From NCBI GenBank assembly GCA_900320905.1, contig ONTZ01000018.1, positions 1 to 53,213 of the forward strand: DNA of 53,213 bases, written 5' to 3'. Below, in pieces: positions 16,613 to 24,559 of the stretch. The notes under the pieces are model-generated. The model was not told the DNA's origin. It saw nothing but the letters and a program-made list of their open reading frames with translations, and ran no database searches. This DNA comes from an uncultured Prevotella sp. (lineage in GTDB: Bacteria > Bacteroidota > Bacteroidia > Bacteroidales > Bacteroidaceae). Numbering within the stretch: position 1 is the stretch's first letter; every line of letters starts with the position of its first letter. The position numbers were made by a program, and so were the translations under genes.

Positions 16613-17287
16613 ATGCGAATAGACATCATCACCGTATTGCCCGAAATGCTGGAGGGCTTCGTCCACGAGTCCATCCTGGCAAGGGCCGAGAAGAAAGGAC
16701 TGGCAGAGATCCATCTGCACAACCTGCGTGACTACACCCTCGACAAATGGCGACGGGTAGATGACTATCCATACGGCGGCTCTGCCGGTATGGTGATGCA
16801 GTGCGAACCCATCGACCGCTGTATCACTGCCCTGAAAGCAGAACGAGACTACGACGAGGTGATCTTCACCTCGCCCGACGGCGAACGCTTCGACCAGCAT
16901 ATTGCCAACGAACTCTCGTTGAAGGGGAATCTGATTATCCTCGCAGGCCACTATAAAGGGATTGACCAGCGCATTCGCGACCATCTCATCACCCGTGAAA
17001 TCTCCATCGGTGACTTCGTGCTGACAGGTGGTGAGTTGGTGGCGGCAATGATAGCAGACGCTGTGGTGAGAGTGGTGCCTGGGGTGATTGGCGACGAGCA
17101 GAGTGCGCTGTCAGACTGTTTTCAGGATGACATCCTTGCTGCGCCCATCTACACTCGTCCGGCTGACTATAAAGGATGGAAGGTGCCAGACATCCTGCTC
17201 AGCGGCAACGAAGCCAAAATCCGTGAATGGGAACTGGAACAGGCGATGGAACGCACCAAACGCCTCCGTCCTGATTTACTAAAATAA
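16613..17287 (+). CDS. trmD: tRNA (guanine-N1-)-methyltransferase TrmD
   Basis: 224 aa. It methylates G37 next to the anticodon of tRNAs reading CCN, CUN and CGG, preventing +1 frameshifts, with S-adenosylmethionine as donor. The start [13 protein letters not shown] is typical. The trefoil-knot motifs are PYGGSAGMV (about 52-60), [11 protein letters not shown] (about 112-122) and [21 protein letters not shown] (from about 133), with [10 protein letters not shown] after them. The C-terminal helical domain ends with [12 protein letters not shown]. It is probably cotranscribed with the patatin gene. In many bacteria trmD lies with rpsP-rimM-rplS; here it does not, as is common in Bacteroidetes. 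Confidence 0.98.
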   Translation: MRIDIITVLPEMLEGFVHESILARAEKKGLAEIHLHNLRDYTLDKWRRVDDYPYGGSAGMVMQCEPIDRCITALKAERDYDEVIFTSPDGERFDQHIANELSLKGNLIILAGHYKGIDQRIRDHLITREISIGDFVLTGGELVAAMIADAVVRVVPGVIGDEQSALSDCFQDDILAAPIYTRPADYKGWKVPDILLSGNEAKIREWELEQAMERTKRLRPDLLK

Positions 17288-17314
17288 AAGCAGCGCCGAC
17301 TGGCGCTGCTTTTT
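17286..17314. terminator. Bidirectional terminator between trmD and trpS
   Basis: AGCAGCGCC (17289-17297) and GGCGCTGCT (17302-17310) form a 9-bp GC-rich stem with a GACT loop. An A run on the left and a T run on the right serve both convergent genes. Confidence 0.92.
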
Positions 17315-18404
17315 ATTTGTTGGCAAAGCGTTCTGCCTGTTGGCGAATCAACTCCGTATCGTTGAAGTAATCAATCTGCATGGCCTTGCGGACCTCATCC
17401 ATCGTCTGGGCGCCAACCTCTCGTGCCTGCTCTGTACCTTTCTTTAATATATTGTAAATCTCAGGGATGTCCTTCTCGAACTCAGCACGACGCTGGCGCA
17501 TCGGATCCAAGAACTTATTCAACACCTGATTCAAGAACTTCTTGCACTTCATATCGCCCAAGCCGCCACGACGGTAGTGATCCTTCAACTCGTCGAGATT
17601 CTGATACTCAGGCCAGAACTCTGCGAAATCGGCATCACACGAGAAAGCATCAAGATAAGTGAATACGGCGTTGCCCTCCACGTGACCAGGATCATTCAGG
17701 TTGATATGCTCAGGATCGGTGTACATGGAGCGTACCTTCTGCCAGACATCATCAGCAGAGTCTGAGAGATAGATGCAGTTGCCCAGCGATTTCGACATCT
17801 TTTCCTTGCCATCGGTACCTGGAAGGCGACGGGCTGTCAGATTCTCAGGCAACAGGATGTTCGGTTCCACGAGAACCTCAGCATACACCTGATTGAAACG
17901 GCGCACCAGTTCACGGGTTACTTCCAGCATCGGTTCCTGATCCTCACCAGCAGGCACGGTAGTAGCCTTGAAGAGCGTGATGTCAGCAGCCTGCGACACA
18001 GGGTAGCAGAAGAATCCGAGGGGGATACTCTCGCCCTCGAAACCACGCATCTTGACTTCTGTCTTCACCGTCGGATTGCGCTGTACACGACTCACTGAAA
18101 CGAGGTTCATCAGATAAGTAGTGAGTTCGGCCAGTTCAGGAATCTGACTCTGGATGAAGAGCACGCACTTCTCTGGGTCGAGACCTGCAGCGAGGTAGTC
18201 AAGAGCCACCTCTATGATATTCTGACGAATCTTTTCGGGATTGTCGGCATTATCGGTCAAGGCCTGCACATCGGCCATAAACACGAACATACGGTCATAG
18301 TCGCCCTGATTCTGCAATTCGACACGACGGCGCAACGAACCGACATAGTGTCCTAAGTGGAGTTTTCCGGTGGGGCGGTCACCGGTCAATATTACTTTTC
18401 CCAT
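17313..18404 (-). CDS. trpS: Tryptophanyl-tRNA synthetase
   Basis: About 363 aa. Class I synthetase that charges tRNA-Trp. The HIGH-type motif is in [17 protein letters not shown] near the N-terminus, and the KMSKS loop is [11 protein letters not shown] in the middle. The C-terminal helical domain contains [22 protein letters not shown], typical of the longer TrpRS subtype. The frame extends upstream to 18449, but that start would overlap the promoter box at 18439, so ATG 18404 ([11 protein letters not shown]) is used. It is transcribed divergently from the Xaa-Pro peptidase and ends at the terminator shared with trmD. Confidence 0.97.
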   Translation of the reverse strand: MGKVILTGDRPTGKLHLGHYVGSLRRRVELQNQGDYDRMFVFMADVQALTDNADNPEKIRQNIIEVALDYLAAGLDPEKCVLFIQSQIPELAELTTYLMNLVSVSRVQRNPTVKTEVKMRGFEGESIPLGFFCYPVSQAADITLFKATTVPAGEDQEPMLEVTRELVRRFNQVYAEVLVEPNILLPENLTARRLPGTDGKEKMSKSLGNCIYLSDSADDVWQKVRSMYTDPEHINLNDPGHVEGNAVFTYLDAFSCDADFAEFWPEYQNLDELKDHYRRGGLGDMKCKKFLNQVLNKFLDPMRQRRAEFEKDIPEIYNILKKGTEQAREVGAQTMDEVRKAMQIDYFNDTELIRQQAERFANK

Positions 18405-18438
18405 CTTATTATTTAGTCTTTGATTTCGAATTTGACTG

Positions 18439-18446
18439 CAAAGGTA
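18439..18446 (-). promoter_or_regulatory. -7 box of trpS
   Basis: TACCTTTG on the minus strand, 34 nt before the ATG at 18404. Confidence 0.65.
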
Positions 18447-18529
18447 CAACTTTTTATTAAGAAAAATACTCGCTACGTAATTTTATTGCAAATTATTGCA
18501 AAAAAAACTACGTTTCAATAAATAATGTG

Positions 18530-18537
18530 TATCTTTG
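18530..18537 (+). promoter_or_regulatory. -7 box of the Xaa-Pro peptidase gene
   Basis: TATCTTTG, 22 nt before the ATG at 18560. The divergent trpS box lies about 85 bases away, with a repeated ATTGCAAA motif between them. Confidence 0.65.
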
Positions 18538-18559
18538 CAGAAAAATTACAGATATAACA

Positions 18560-19942
18560 ATGTTTAGCAAAGAAACTTATATCAAACGCCGTACCGAGTT
18601 GAAAAGACTCGTGGGCAACGGTATGATTGTCCTTTTTGGCAACAACGACTCACCGATGAACTATCCTGCCAATGCGTATGCCCCGATGCGACAGGACTCC
18701 ACGTTCATCTATTACTTCGGGCAGCATCGCGACGGACTCGTTGGCGTCATCGATATTGACAACGATGAAGAATGGCTCTTTGGTGACGACATCGATGTGG
18801 AGGACATCGTATGGATGGGCTATACCCCGTCAGTGGCTGACCTCGCCGCAGAGGTAGGTGTCAGCAAGACCGCCCCGATATCAAAACTGAAGGAATTTGT
18901 AAATGGCAAAACCATTCATTTCCTGCCGCCCTATCGCTTTGACACGAAGATTCAGATTATGGATCTATTCGGCATCCACCCCTCTCAACAGAAGGAGAAA
19001 GCATCACTCCCACTCATTAAGGCTGTCGTGAAGATGCGCGCCACGAAGAGTGCAGAGGAAATTGCCTATATCGAGGCAGCCTGCGATGTGGGCTATGTGA
19101 TGCACACCACCGCACAACTGCTGATTAAGCCTGGTGTCACAGAACGGTTCGTGGCCGGACAGGTGGACGGCATTGCCCGTAGTCTGGCGCAGGGCAATAG
19201 TTTTGCGACCATCTTCTCGCAGCACGGTGAAATCATGCACGGCAACCCTTCTGACGCGAAGTTGGAGGACGGCCGACTGGTACTCTGCGATGCTGGTTGT
19301 GAACTGAATGACTACTGCTCCGACCACACCCGTACAATGCCCGTCAACGGTAAGTTCTCGCAGCGCCAACTGGAAATCTACAGCATCGTGGAAGAGTGTC
19401 ACGACTACGTATTACAGGTGGCAAAGCCTGGGGTGAAATATCAGGATGTCCACTTCGCCGTTTGCCGACAGATGACGGAGCGCCTCAAAGAACTCGGTCT
19501 GATGAAGGGCGATACCGATGAGGCTGTCGCAGCCGGTGCCCACGCTATGTTCCTGCCTCATGGATTAGGACACATGATGGGTATGGATGTGCACGATATG
19601 GAAGGCTTAGGCCAGATTTACGTGGGCTTCGACGAGGAGACCCGTCCGAACCTGGAGCAGTTTGGCACCAACTGTCTGCGCATGGGGCGCAAACTTGAAC
19701 CAGGTTTCGTACTTACTGACGAGCCGGGCATCTACTTCATCCCCCATCTCATCGACCTCTGGCGGAAAGAAGGTCACTGCAAGGAGTTCCTCAACTTCGA
19801 CAAACTGGAGGAATACAAGAACTTCGGTGGCATCCGCATCGAGGATGACCTGCTGATTACCGAGGATGGCTGCCGTTTCCTCGGTTCGAAGCGCATCCCC
19901 TACCATCCACAGGAACTTGAAGCCTTCATGGTTAAGCCCTAG
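18560..19942 (+). CDS. Xaa-Pro aminopeptidase, M24 family
   Basis: About 460 aa, a dimetal peptidase removing N-terminal residues that precede proline. Residues 1-150 are the AMP_N domain (FSKETYIKRRTELKRLVG at the start, DSTFIYYFGQHRDG). The pita-bread catalytic domain has the metal ligands in LCDAGCELNDYCSDHTRTMPVNG (two Asp), LPHGLGHMMGMDVHD (His), LTDEPGIYF (Glu) and GGIRIEDDLLIT (Glu), all intact. ATG 18560 is favoured over 18527 because the promoter box is downstream of the latter. The TAG stop falls inside a 10-bp CCTAGG repeat. Cytosolic location is inferred from the missing signal peptide. Confidence 0.95.
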   Translation: MFSKETYIKRRTELKRLVGNGMIVLFGNNDSPMNYPANAYAPMRQDSTFIYYFGQHRDGLVGVIDIDNDEEWLFGDDIDVEDIVWMGYTPSVADLAAEVGVSKTAPISKLKEFVNGKTIHFLPPYRFDTKIQIMDLFGIHPSQQKEKASLPLIKAVVKMRATKSAEEIAYIEAACDVGYVMHTTAQLLIKPGVTERFVAGQVDGIARSLAQGNSFATIFSQHGEIMHGNPSDAKLEDGRLVLCDAGCELNDYCSDHTRTMPVNGKFSQRQLEIYSIVEECHDYVLQVAKPGVKYQDVHFAVCRQMTERLKELGLMKGDTDEAVAAGAHAMFLPHGLGHMMGMDVHDMEGLGQIYVGFDEETRPNLEQFGTNCLRMGRKLEPGFVLTDEPGIYFIPHLIDLWRKEGHCKEFLNFDKLEEYKNFGGIRIEDDLLITEDGCRFLGSKRIPYHPQELEAFMVKP

Positions 19943-19997
19943 GCTGTCCTAGGCTATCCTAGGCAACCCTAGGTAATCCTAGATAATTCTATAAAAA
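19938..19997. repeat. 10-bp tandem repeat built on CCTAGG
   Basis: CCTAGGCTGT, CCTAGGCTAT, CCTAGGCAAC, CCTAGGTAAT, CCTAGATAAT, then a degenerate sixth unit. The palindrome CCTAGG recurs every 10 bases, close to one helical turn. It overlaps the peptidase stop codon and ends 21 nt before the next gene. Confidence 0.85.
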
Positions 19998-20018
19998 TCA
20001 AAATAATAAAAGAAAAAA

Positions 20019-21227
20019 ATGAAGAAGATTTTAACTTTTGCACTCATGGCTATGATAGCCCTCAGTGCATCGGCAGCCAAGAAAAAGGCTCCCGAAAAGA
20101 AAGACCAGAACAAGCCCGTGTTTACAACGATTAAGGCGAATCCCATTACCAGTATTAAGGATCAGAACCGTTCGGGTACATGCTGGGACTACTCTACGCT
20201 CTCGTTCTTCGAGGCAGAGATTCTAAAAGCCACGGGTAAGAAATACACCCTCTGTGAGGCATTCGTGGCCAACAAGACCTATATGGAACGCGCTATCCAG
20301 GTGGTACGCTTCCACGGTGACTGTCAGTTCGCACAGGGCGGCAGTGCTGAGGATGTGCTTCACACCTTGAAGACATGGGGCATCTGCCCCATCGATGCCA
20401 TGCCCTTCCCCGGTTCTCTCTATGGCGACTCACTGAACAACTTCAATGAATTCTTCTCTATCCTCGAGCCTTATGTGGCAGCCGTATCAAAGAGTTCTGC
20501 CAAGAAGATCAGCAACCAGTGGAAGGTTGGCTTGCAGGGCATCCTCGACGCCTATCTCGGCAAGTGCCCGGAGAAGTTCGTCTATGAGGGCAAGGAGTAT
20601 ACCCCGAAGTCGTTTATGGCTTCGCTCGGCATCAACCTCGACGACTATGTCTCCATCACCAGTTACACACACCATCCCTTCTACACGGCTTTCGCAGTAG
20701 AGGTACAGGACAACTGGCGCTTCCCCCTCTCCTACAACCTGCCCATGGACGAGATGATGCAGATCATCGACAATGCCATTGAGAACGGCTATACCATAGC
20801 CTGGGGCGGCGACGTGTCGGAAGACGGCTTTACCCGTAAGGGACTGGCCTACGCTATCGATAGCAAGGCCACACAAAGCCTCGCTGGCAGCGACATGGCC
20901 CGCTGGCTCAAACTGACAAGCGAGAAGAAGCGTGACCTCATCGACTCACTGGGTTGCACCGTGCCAGAGATTGTGCCAACCCAGCAGATGCGCCAGGAGC
21001 GCTTCGACAACTGGGAACTGACCGACGATCATGGTATGCACATCTACGGTGTGGCCAAGGATCAGAACGGCAAGGAGTATTATATGGTACAGAACTCTTG
21101 GGGTGAGACTGGCGACTACAAAGGCACCTGGTACATGACCAAGGCCTTCATTGCCGCCAATACGATGGATTTCCTCATCAACAAGAAAGCCATCCCCGCC
21201 GCCATCCGCAAGAAACTCGGTATCTGA
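20019..21227 (+). CDS. Secreted C1-family peptidase (bleomycin hydrolase-like)
   Basis: 402 aa with a signal peptide (residues 1-19, ending ALSASAA). Papain-like cysteine peptidase of the C1B aminopeptidase C / bleomycin hydrolase group. The active Cys is in QNRSGTCWDYSTLSFFE (Cys near residue 52), the His in DDHGMHIYGVA (near 339) and the Asn in MVQNSWGETGDYKGTWYM (near 361), so the triad is complete. A secretion signal is unlike classical cytosolic PepC but frequent in Prevotella, where it probably trims peptides in the periplasm or outside. The preceding gene is also a peptidase, suggesting a shared role in peptide use. Confidence 0.93.
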   Translation: MKKILTFALMAMIALSASAAKKKAPEKKDQNKPVFTTIKANPITSIKDQNRSGTCWDYSTLSFFEAEILKATGKKYTLCEAFVANKTYMERAIQVVRFHGDCQFAQGGSAEDVLHTLKTWGICPIDAMPFPGSLYGDSLNNFNEFFSILEPYVAAVSKSSAKKISNQWKVGLQGILDAYLGKCPEKFVYEGKEYTPKSFMASLGINLDDYVSITSYTHHPFYTAFAVEVQDNWRFPLSYNLPMDEMMQIIDNAIENGYTIAWGGDVSEDGFTRKGLAYAIDSKATQSLAGSDMARWLKLTSEKKRDLIDSLGCTVPEIVPTQQMRQERFDNWELTDDHGMHIYGVAKDQNGKEYYMVQNSWGETGDYKGTWYMTKAFIAANTMDFLINKKAIPAAIRKKLGI

Positions 21228-21245
21228 CAAGACAAGTAATCTGAC

Positions 21246-21290
21246 AAACAAAAGTAAATCCCGCCAATTTGGCGGGATTTACTTTTGTTT
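21246..21290. terminator. Bidirectional 20-bp hairpin terminator
   Basis: Perfect 20-base arms (21246-21265 and 21271-21290) with core ATCCCGCC/GGCGGGAT and AATTT loop, A-rich before and T-rich after. It serves the C1 peptidase gene and the convergent LruC gene. Confidence 0.9.
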
Positions 21291-21315
21291 ACCTCCTCCG
21301 ACCGGTCTCGGTCTA

Positions 21316-23238
21316 TTATTCCAATTCCAAAGTAGGAATAGCCTCCGTCACCTTGTCCTCATCGAAACTGAGATACCACTTAAAACCGTCCTCATCATCG
21401 GTGATGCCAAGTCCCTGAGCCCAATATGTGAAATAGGGATATGCATTCTTGATACAAATCCTCTCTAACGGATAGCGGAACTCATAAGGAACCATGATGG
21501 CATGAGGATCCTGACCGTTGATGGAAAGCCTCGTCTCCACCATATTGGTTCTATCATAGATATACGGCTGATAATTCTTATTCAGGAAAGAGAAGTTCTC
21601 GTCAACTTCTACCGTCTCTTCTACGAAGGGAGTCTCGGGCTTCTTTTTCTCAGTATTGATAAATACCTTACCTGACTTTCCGAACAACTGATGTACCTCG
21701 GTCTCTTCATTAATAATATCACCGTTGATATTCTTGATGTAAACCTCATCGAGGGCACCGCAAGCCACAACCTGCCATACTACATGCGTTGCATCTTCTC
21801 TGTAAGCCCTGATTACTACGTCGTTCAAGTCATAGTCACCAACAGGCGTGTCCTCGAAGCAGAAGGTGTACTTGTTCTTGTCGATGGTGGGGGGAGGTGG
21901 AACCATTATACCACCAAGCACCTCGAACACGATATCGTTGAAGTCCTTGTCTGAACCCGACTCACAGCACAGATACTTTCTGTTGTTTGCCCAGAACCAT
22001 GCCATACGGGGGTTTTCGCCTTGAAGTCCCGACGTTTTGAAGTGTCCGAAACTGTTAATATCGACATTCAGGCGACCATCGGCATACAATTCACCATCTC
22101 TCATATCTTTGACTTTTGGATCGTTATGGTGCTCTTCTGTGTCAATGCTTCTGAGCATGAAACCAATCTTATAGCCCTCGGGGAATTTATATTCGCCCTT
22201 GGTCTGTCCTGGCGTAGGTGTACCGTCGCCCCAGAAGATCAGAGTATAGGCCGTTTCGCGCTTGATCTTATCATTGATCATTTGATGTGGATCAACAATA
22301 GAAGTATAGAGTTCGACAGCCTTGTATTTGGGAAGATTCTTGAGATATTGCACCTGCTCTGCATCACTCATGCCCTCAATAGTCTCCTGCTTAAAATAAT
22401 AGTAATAGATATCACAATTCTCTATCTCATGATAGATTCCATCATTCTTGTAGATAGGAGCCAGAATGATAGGATCGCTACCAGTAGCGAAAGGATAGTT
22501 GTTGTTTGACATGTAATACACGCTATTCTTGATCTTGTCGATATTGTCTTTCTTATTCTGCAGATAGCCATTGAAGATCATGTCATACAAATCATCCCTG
22601 TAGTCGTCGGTATAATCAGAAATGGTCAGACACTGGGTAGCCTCAAATGTCTTTGGGAGATGGTAGAGCAGGTCGTTTCCCCAACCATTCCAATTCCTTA
22701 TATTATTATAGGATGCCTCAGGTTCTTCGAGTACAAGATCTTTGGGAAGGCTACTGACAAGCGCATCGAGGTCGAAATTACCTGCTTCACTTCTGGTGCG
22801 GGCATTCACGGTGTTTGAGGTGAAGACAACATTCTGTTCACCCACGTTGAAACCCTTGACGAAATACTCACCGTTCTTCTTGACACAAGCGGCATACAAC
22901 CTTCTGTACATCTTGGGAGCATCGTAGTTGAGCGTCACGCTCTGACCGAAAGAAATTTTCTTCTCGTTCAGCGACAAGGCACCATTGGCATCACCGTTAC
23001 CGAAAGGCGACGCTGTCAGAATCTGCACTTTTTCAACATCCTTCAACTCTGGGTTGTTGATGGTGATGGTGACCTTACCGTTCTGGGTGGTACACCAATC
23101 CTGATTCGGATCAAATGTCACCCCGAAAATCTTTTCGACATTGGTTTTGACTGCATCTTCCTGAGTTGGAAAATCCATGTCGTGAGAACAACTGGCCATC
23201 AACAGCAGGCCAGCAACAAATAAAACATTTTTCTTCAT
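21316..23238 (-). CDS. LruC-domain lipoprotein
   Basis: 640 aa. The signal peptide ends LLLMASCSHDMDF, a lipobox with Cys at about residue 17, so the protein is probably anchored to the outer membrane. The N-terminal ~120 residues hold a strand-rich domain (VTITINNPELKDVEKVQIL). The centre contains CCESGSDKDFNDIVFEV (about 425-441), a DUF4114-type calcium-binding-like strand. The C-terminal third begins YTFCFEDTPVGDYDLNDVVIRAYRED, the hallmark of LruC/DUF4842 proteins. These domains occur in secreted and surface proteins of Bacteroidetes; the role is not defined. It is divergent from the frameshifted AraC-type regulator, which may control it. Confidence 0.9.
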   Translation of the reverse strand: MKKNVLFVAGLLLMASCSHDMDFPTQEDAVKTNVEKIFGVTFDPNQDWCTTQNGKVTITINNPELKDVEKVQILTASPFGNGDANGALSLNEKKISFGQSVTLNYDAPKMYRRLYAACVKKNGEYFVKGFNVGEQNVVFTSNTVNARTRSEAGNFDLDALVSSLPKDLVLEEPEASYNNIRNWNGWGNDLLYHLPKTFEATQCLTISDYTDDYRDDLYDMIFNGYLQNKKDNIDKIKNSVYYMSNNNYPFATGSDPIILAPIYKNDGIYHEIENCDIYYYYFKQETIEGMSDAEQVQYLKNLPKYKAVELYTSIVDPHQMINDKIKRETAYTLIFWGDGTPTPGQTKGEYKFPEGYKIGFMLRSIDTEEHHNDPKVKDMRDGELYADGRLNVDINSFGHFKTSGLQGENPRMAWFWANNRKYLCCESGSDKDFNDIVFEVLGGIMVPPPPTIDKNKYTFCFEDTPVGDYDLNDVVIRAYREDATHVVWQVVACGALDEVYIKNINGDIINEETEVHQLFGKSGKVFINTEKKKPETPFVEETVEVDENFSFLNKNYQPYIYDRTNMVETRLSINGQDPHAIMVPYEFRYPLERICIKNAYPYFTYWAQGLGITDDEDGFKWYLSFDEDKVTEAIPTLELE

Positions 23239-23312
23239 ATAGGTATTTTTAATGGTTTATAATTTTATCAATTTAAATGGTTAAGGGGTTGATTAACTTA
23301 TTTTTTCGATTG

Positions 23313-23320
23313 CAAAATTA
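23313..23320 (-). promoter_or_regulatory. -7 box of the LruC gene
   Basis: TAATTTTG on the minus strand, 74 nt before the ATG at 23238. Confidence 0.55.
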
Positions 23321-23437
23321 TTAATTATTGACGAGAATAAGTGTGAAAAATACATCAATGGTGTATAAAATATGAGAATTAGGTGTGTAATTTGTCGTAT
23401 TTTACACAACCTTTTTGCTTATTTTCGAACTTTTTCT

Positions 23438-23445
23438 TAACTTTG
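23438..23445 (+). promoter_or_regulatory. -7 box of the AraC-type regulator gene
   Basis: TAACTTTG, 25 nt before the ATG at 23471. Confidence 0.6.
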
Positions 23446-23470
23446 CACCCGAAAAGGTAAAAAGAGAGAA

Positions 23471-24549
23471 ATGATACACGTAGAACTGATGCAATTTTCC
23501 GCCATCCTGTTGATGACGCTATTGGCACTGAAATTATTCTTACTGCCCAAGAGTGCCATAGCCAGTGCCATCGTAAGGAAGTCGCGATTATTCCTGTTTA
23601 TCGGTACTTCGCTCCTGGCCATTCAGTTCCTGCTACAATATGTATTAGGTTGGCGCGCACGAGAGATCACATATGCCATTATGCTCAACCTGGCATTTTT
23701 TATTCCCTGTTCAGTCTTTTTCTCGCTGGCCGTCCTTTACTTGCAACGTCATGGACATGTCAACTTCATAGAGAAATATATCGGTGTGCCAGTATGGTGC
23801 CTGGCTATGGCTATCATGACCATCGGTATCGTCTTGGGGAGAATCTACTATGGGCAGAAATCATCGCATCTGTGCTCTACGCCGCCGTACAACTCTACTA
23901 TACAATCCGTGAGATGCATTACATGCGCCACCTTCGGGAAACGCTGGCCAACTACTATGACGGGGATATGGATCACGTGCTGGGGTGGATGCAGTGGAGT
24001 ATCATCCAACTGACACTGATGGCGGTGATGGTACCTATCATCATCTTTGGTCACGGTCCACTCCTGGCCCTGTTTGCCCTTCTGTTTTTCTTTGGCGTCT
24101 TCTATCTGGTCGACAGTTTCTGTATCTTTGTTGCTAGCAATACTCCTGCCAAGGTGGTGGAGGCGGAGACCGAACAGACTGAGACAGAGACGAGAGAGTC
24201 GGAGGTGCATGTCTCAAACGACTCCATTCATCGAGTAGATCTGGCGGTAGAGGCCTGGATTGTCAAACGTGGTCATCTGAAAGCGGGATTGAATATGCCC
24301 AATGCCGCTGAGGAGATAGGGGTGCCGCGTTATCTGCTCTCTGCCTGGCTGAAACAGAAGGGGATCCGTTATAACGACTGGCTGACCGAGATGCGTATCG
24401 ACGAGGCAAAGCAGATGATTCGTGACCACCCGGAATGGTCAAACGAGACCGTTGCACAGCACTGTGGCTTCAACGACCGCACCTATTTCCAGAGGAAATT
24501 CAAGGAAATCACAGGCACCACGCCCCATGATTTCTTGAACCTTATTTGA
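23471..24549 (+). pseudogene. Membrane-bound AraC-family regulator, frameshifted
   Basis: The N-terminal half reads in one frame from ATG 23471 to about 23840 (membrane helices such as FSAILLMTLLALKLFLL and ITYAIMLNLAFFIPCSVFF, ending TIGIVLG). The gene continues in another frame from about 23840 (LLWAEIIASVLYAAVQLYY, further helices, then the AraC DNA-binding domain: NAAEEIGVPRYLLSAWL and HCGFNDRTYFQRKFKEITG). Adding one G to the GGGG run at 23836-23839 restores a single frame of about 360 aa, the usual length of this Prevotella-type regulator. No slippery heptamer for programmed shifting is present. It is either a real one-base deletion or a sequencing/assembly error. Confidence 0.85.
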
Positions 24550-24559
24550 ACAAGAAAGT

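Noticed and set aside
23471-24549. Programmed -1 frameshift producing a fused regulator
   Set aside because: No X-XXY-YYZ slippery site and no stimulator stem-loop next to the shift; a one-base loss in GGGG explains it better.
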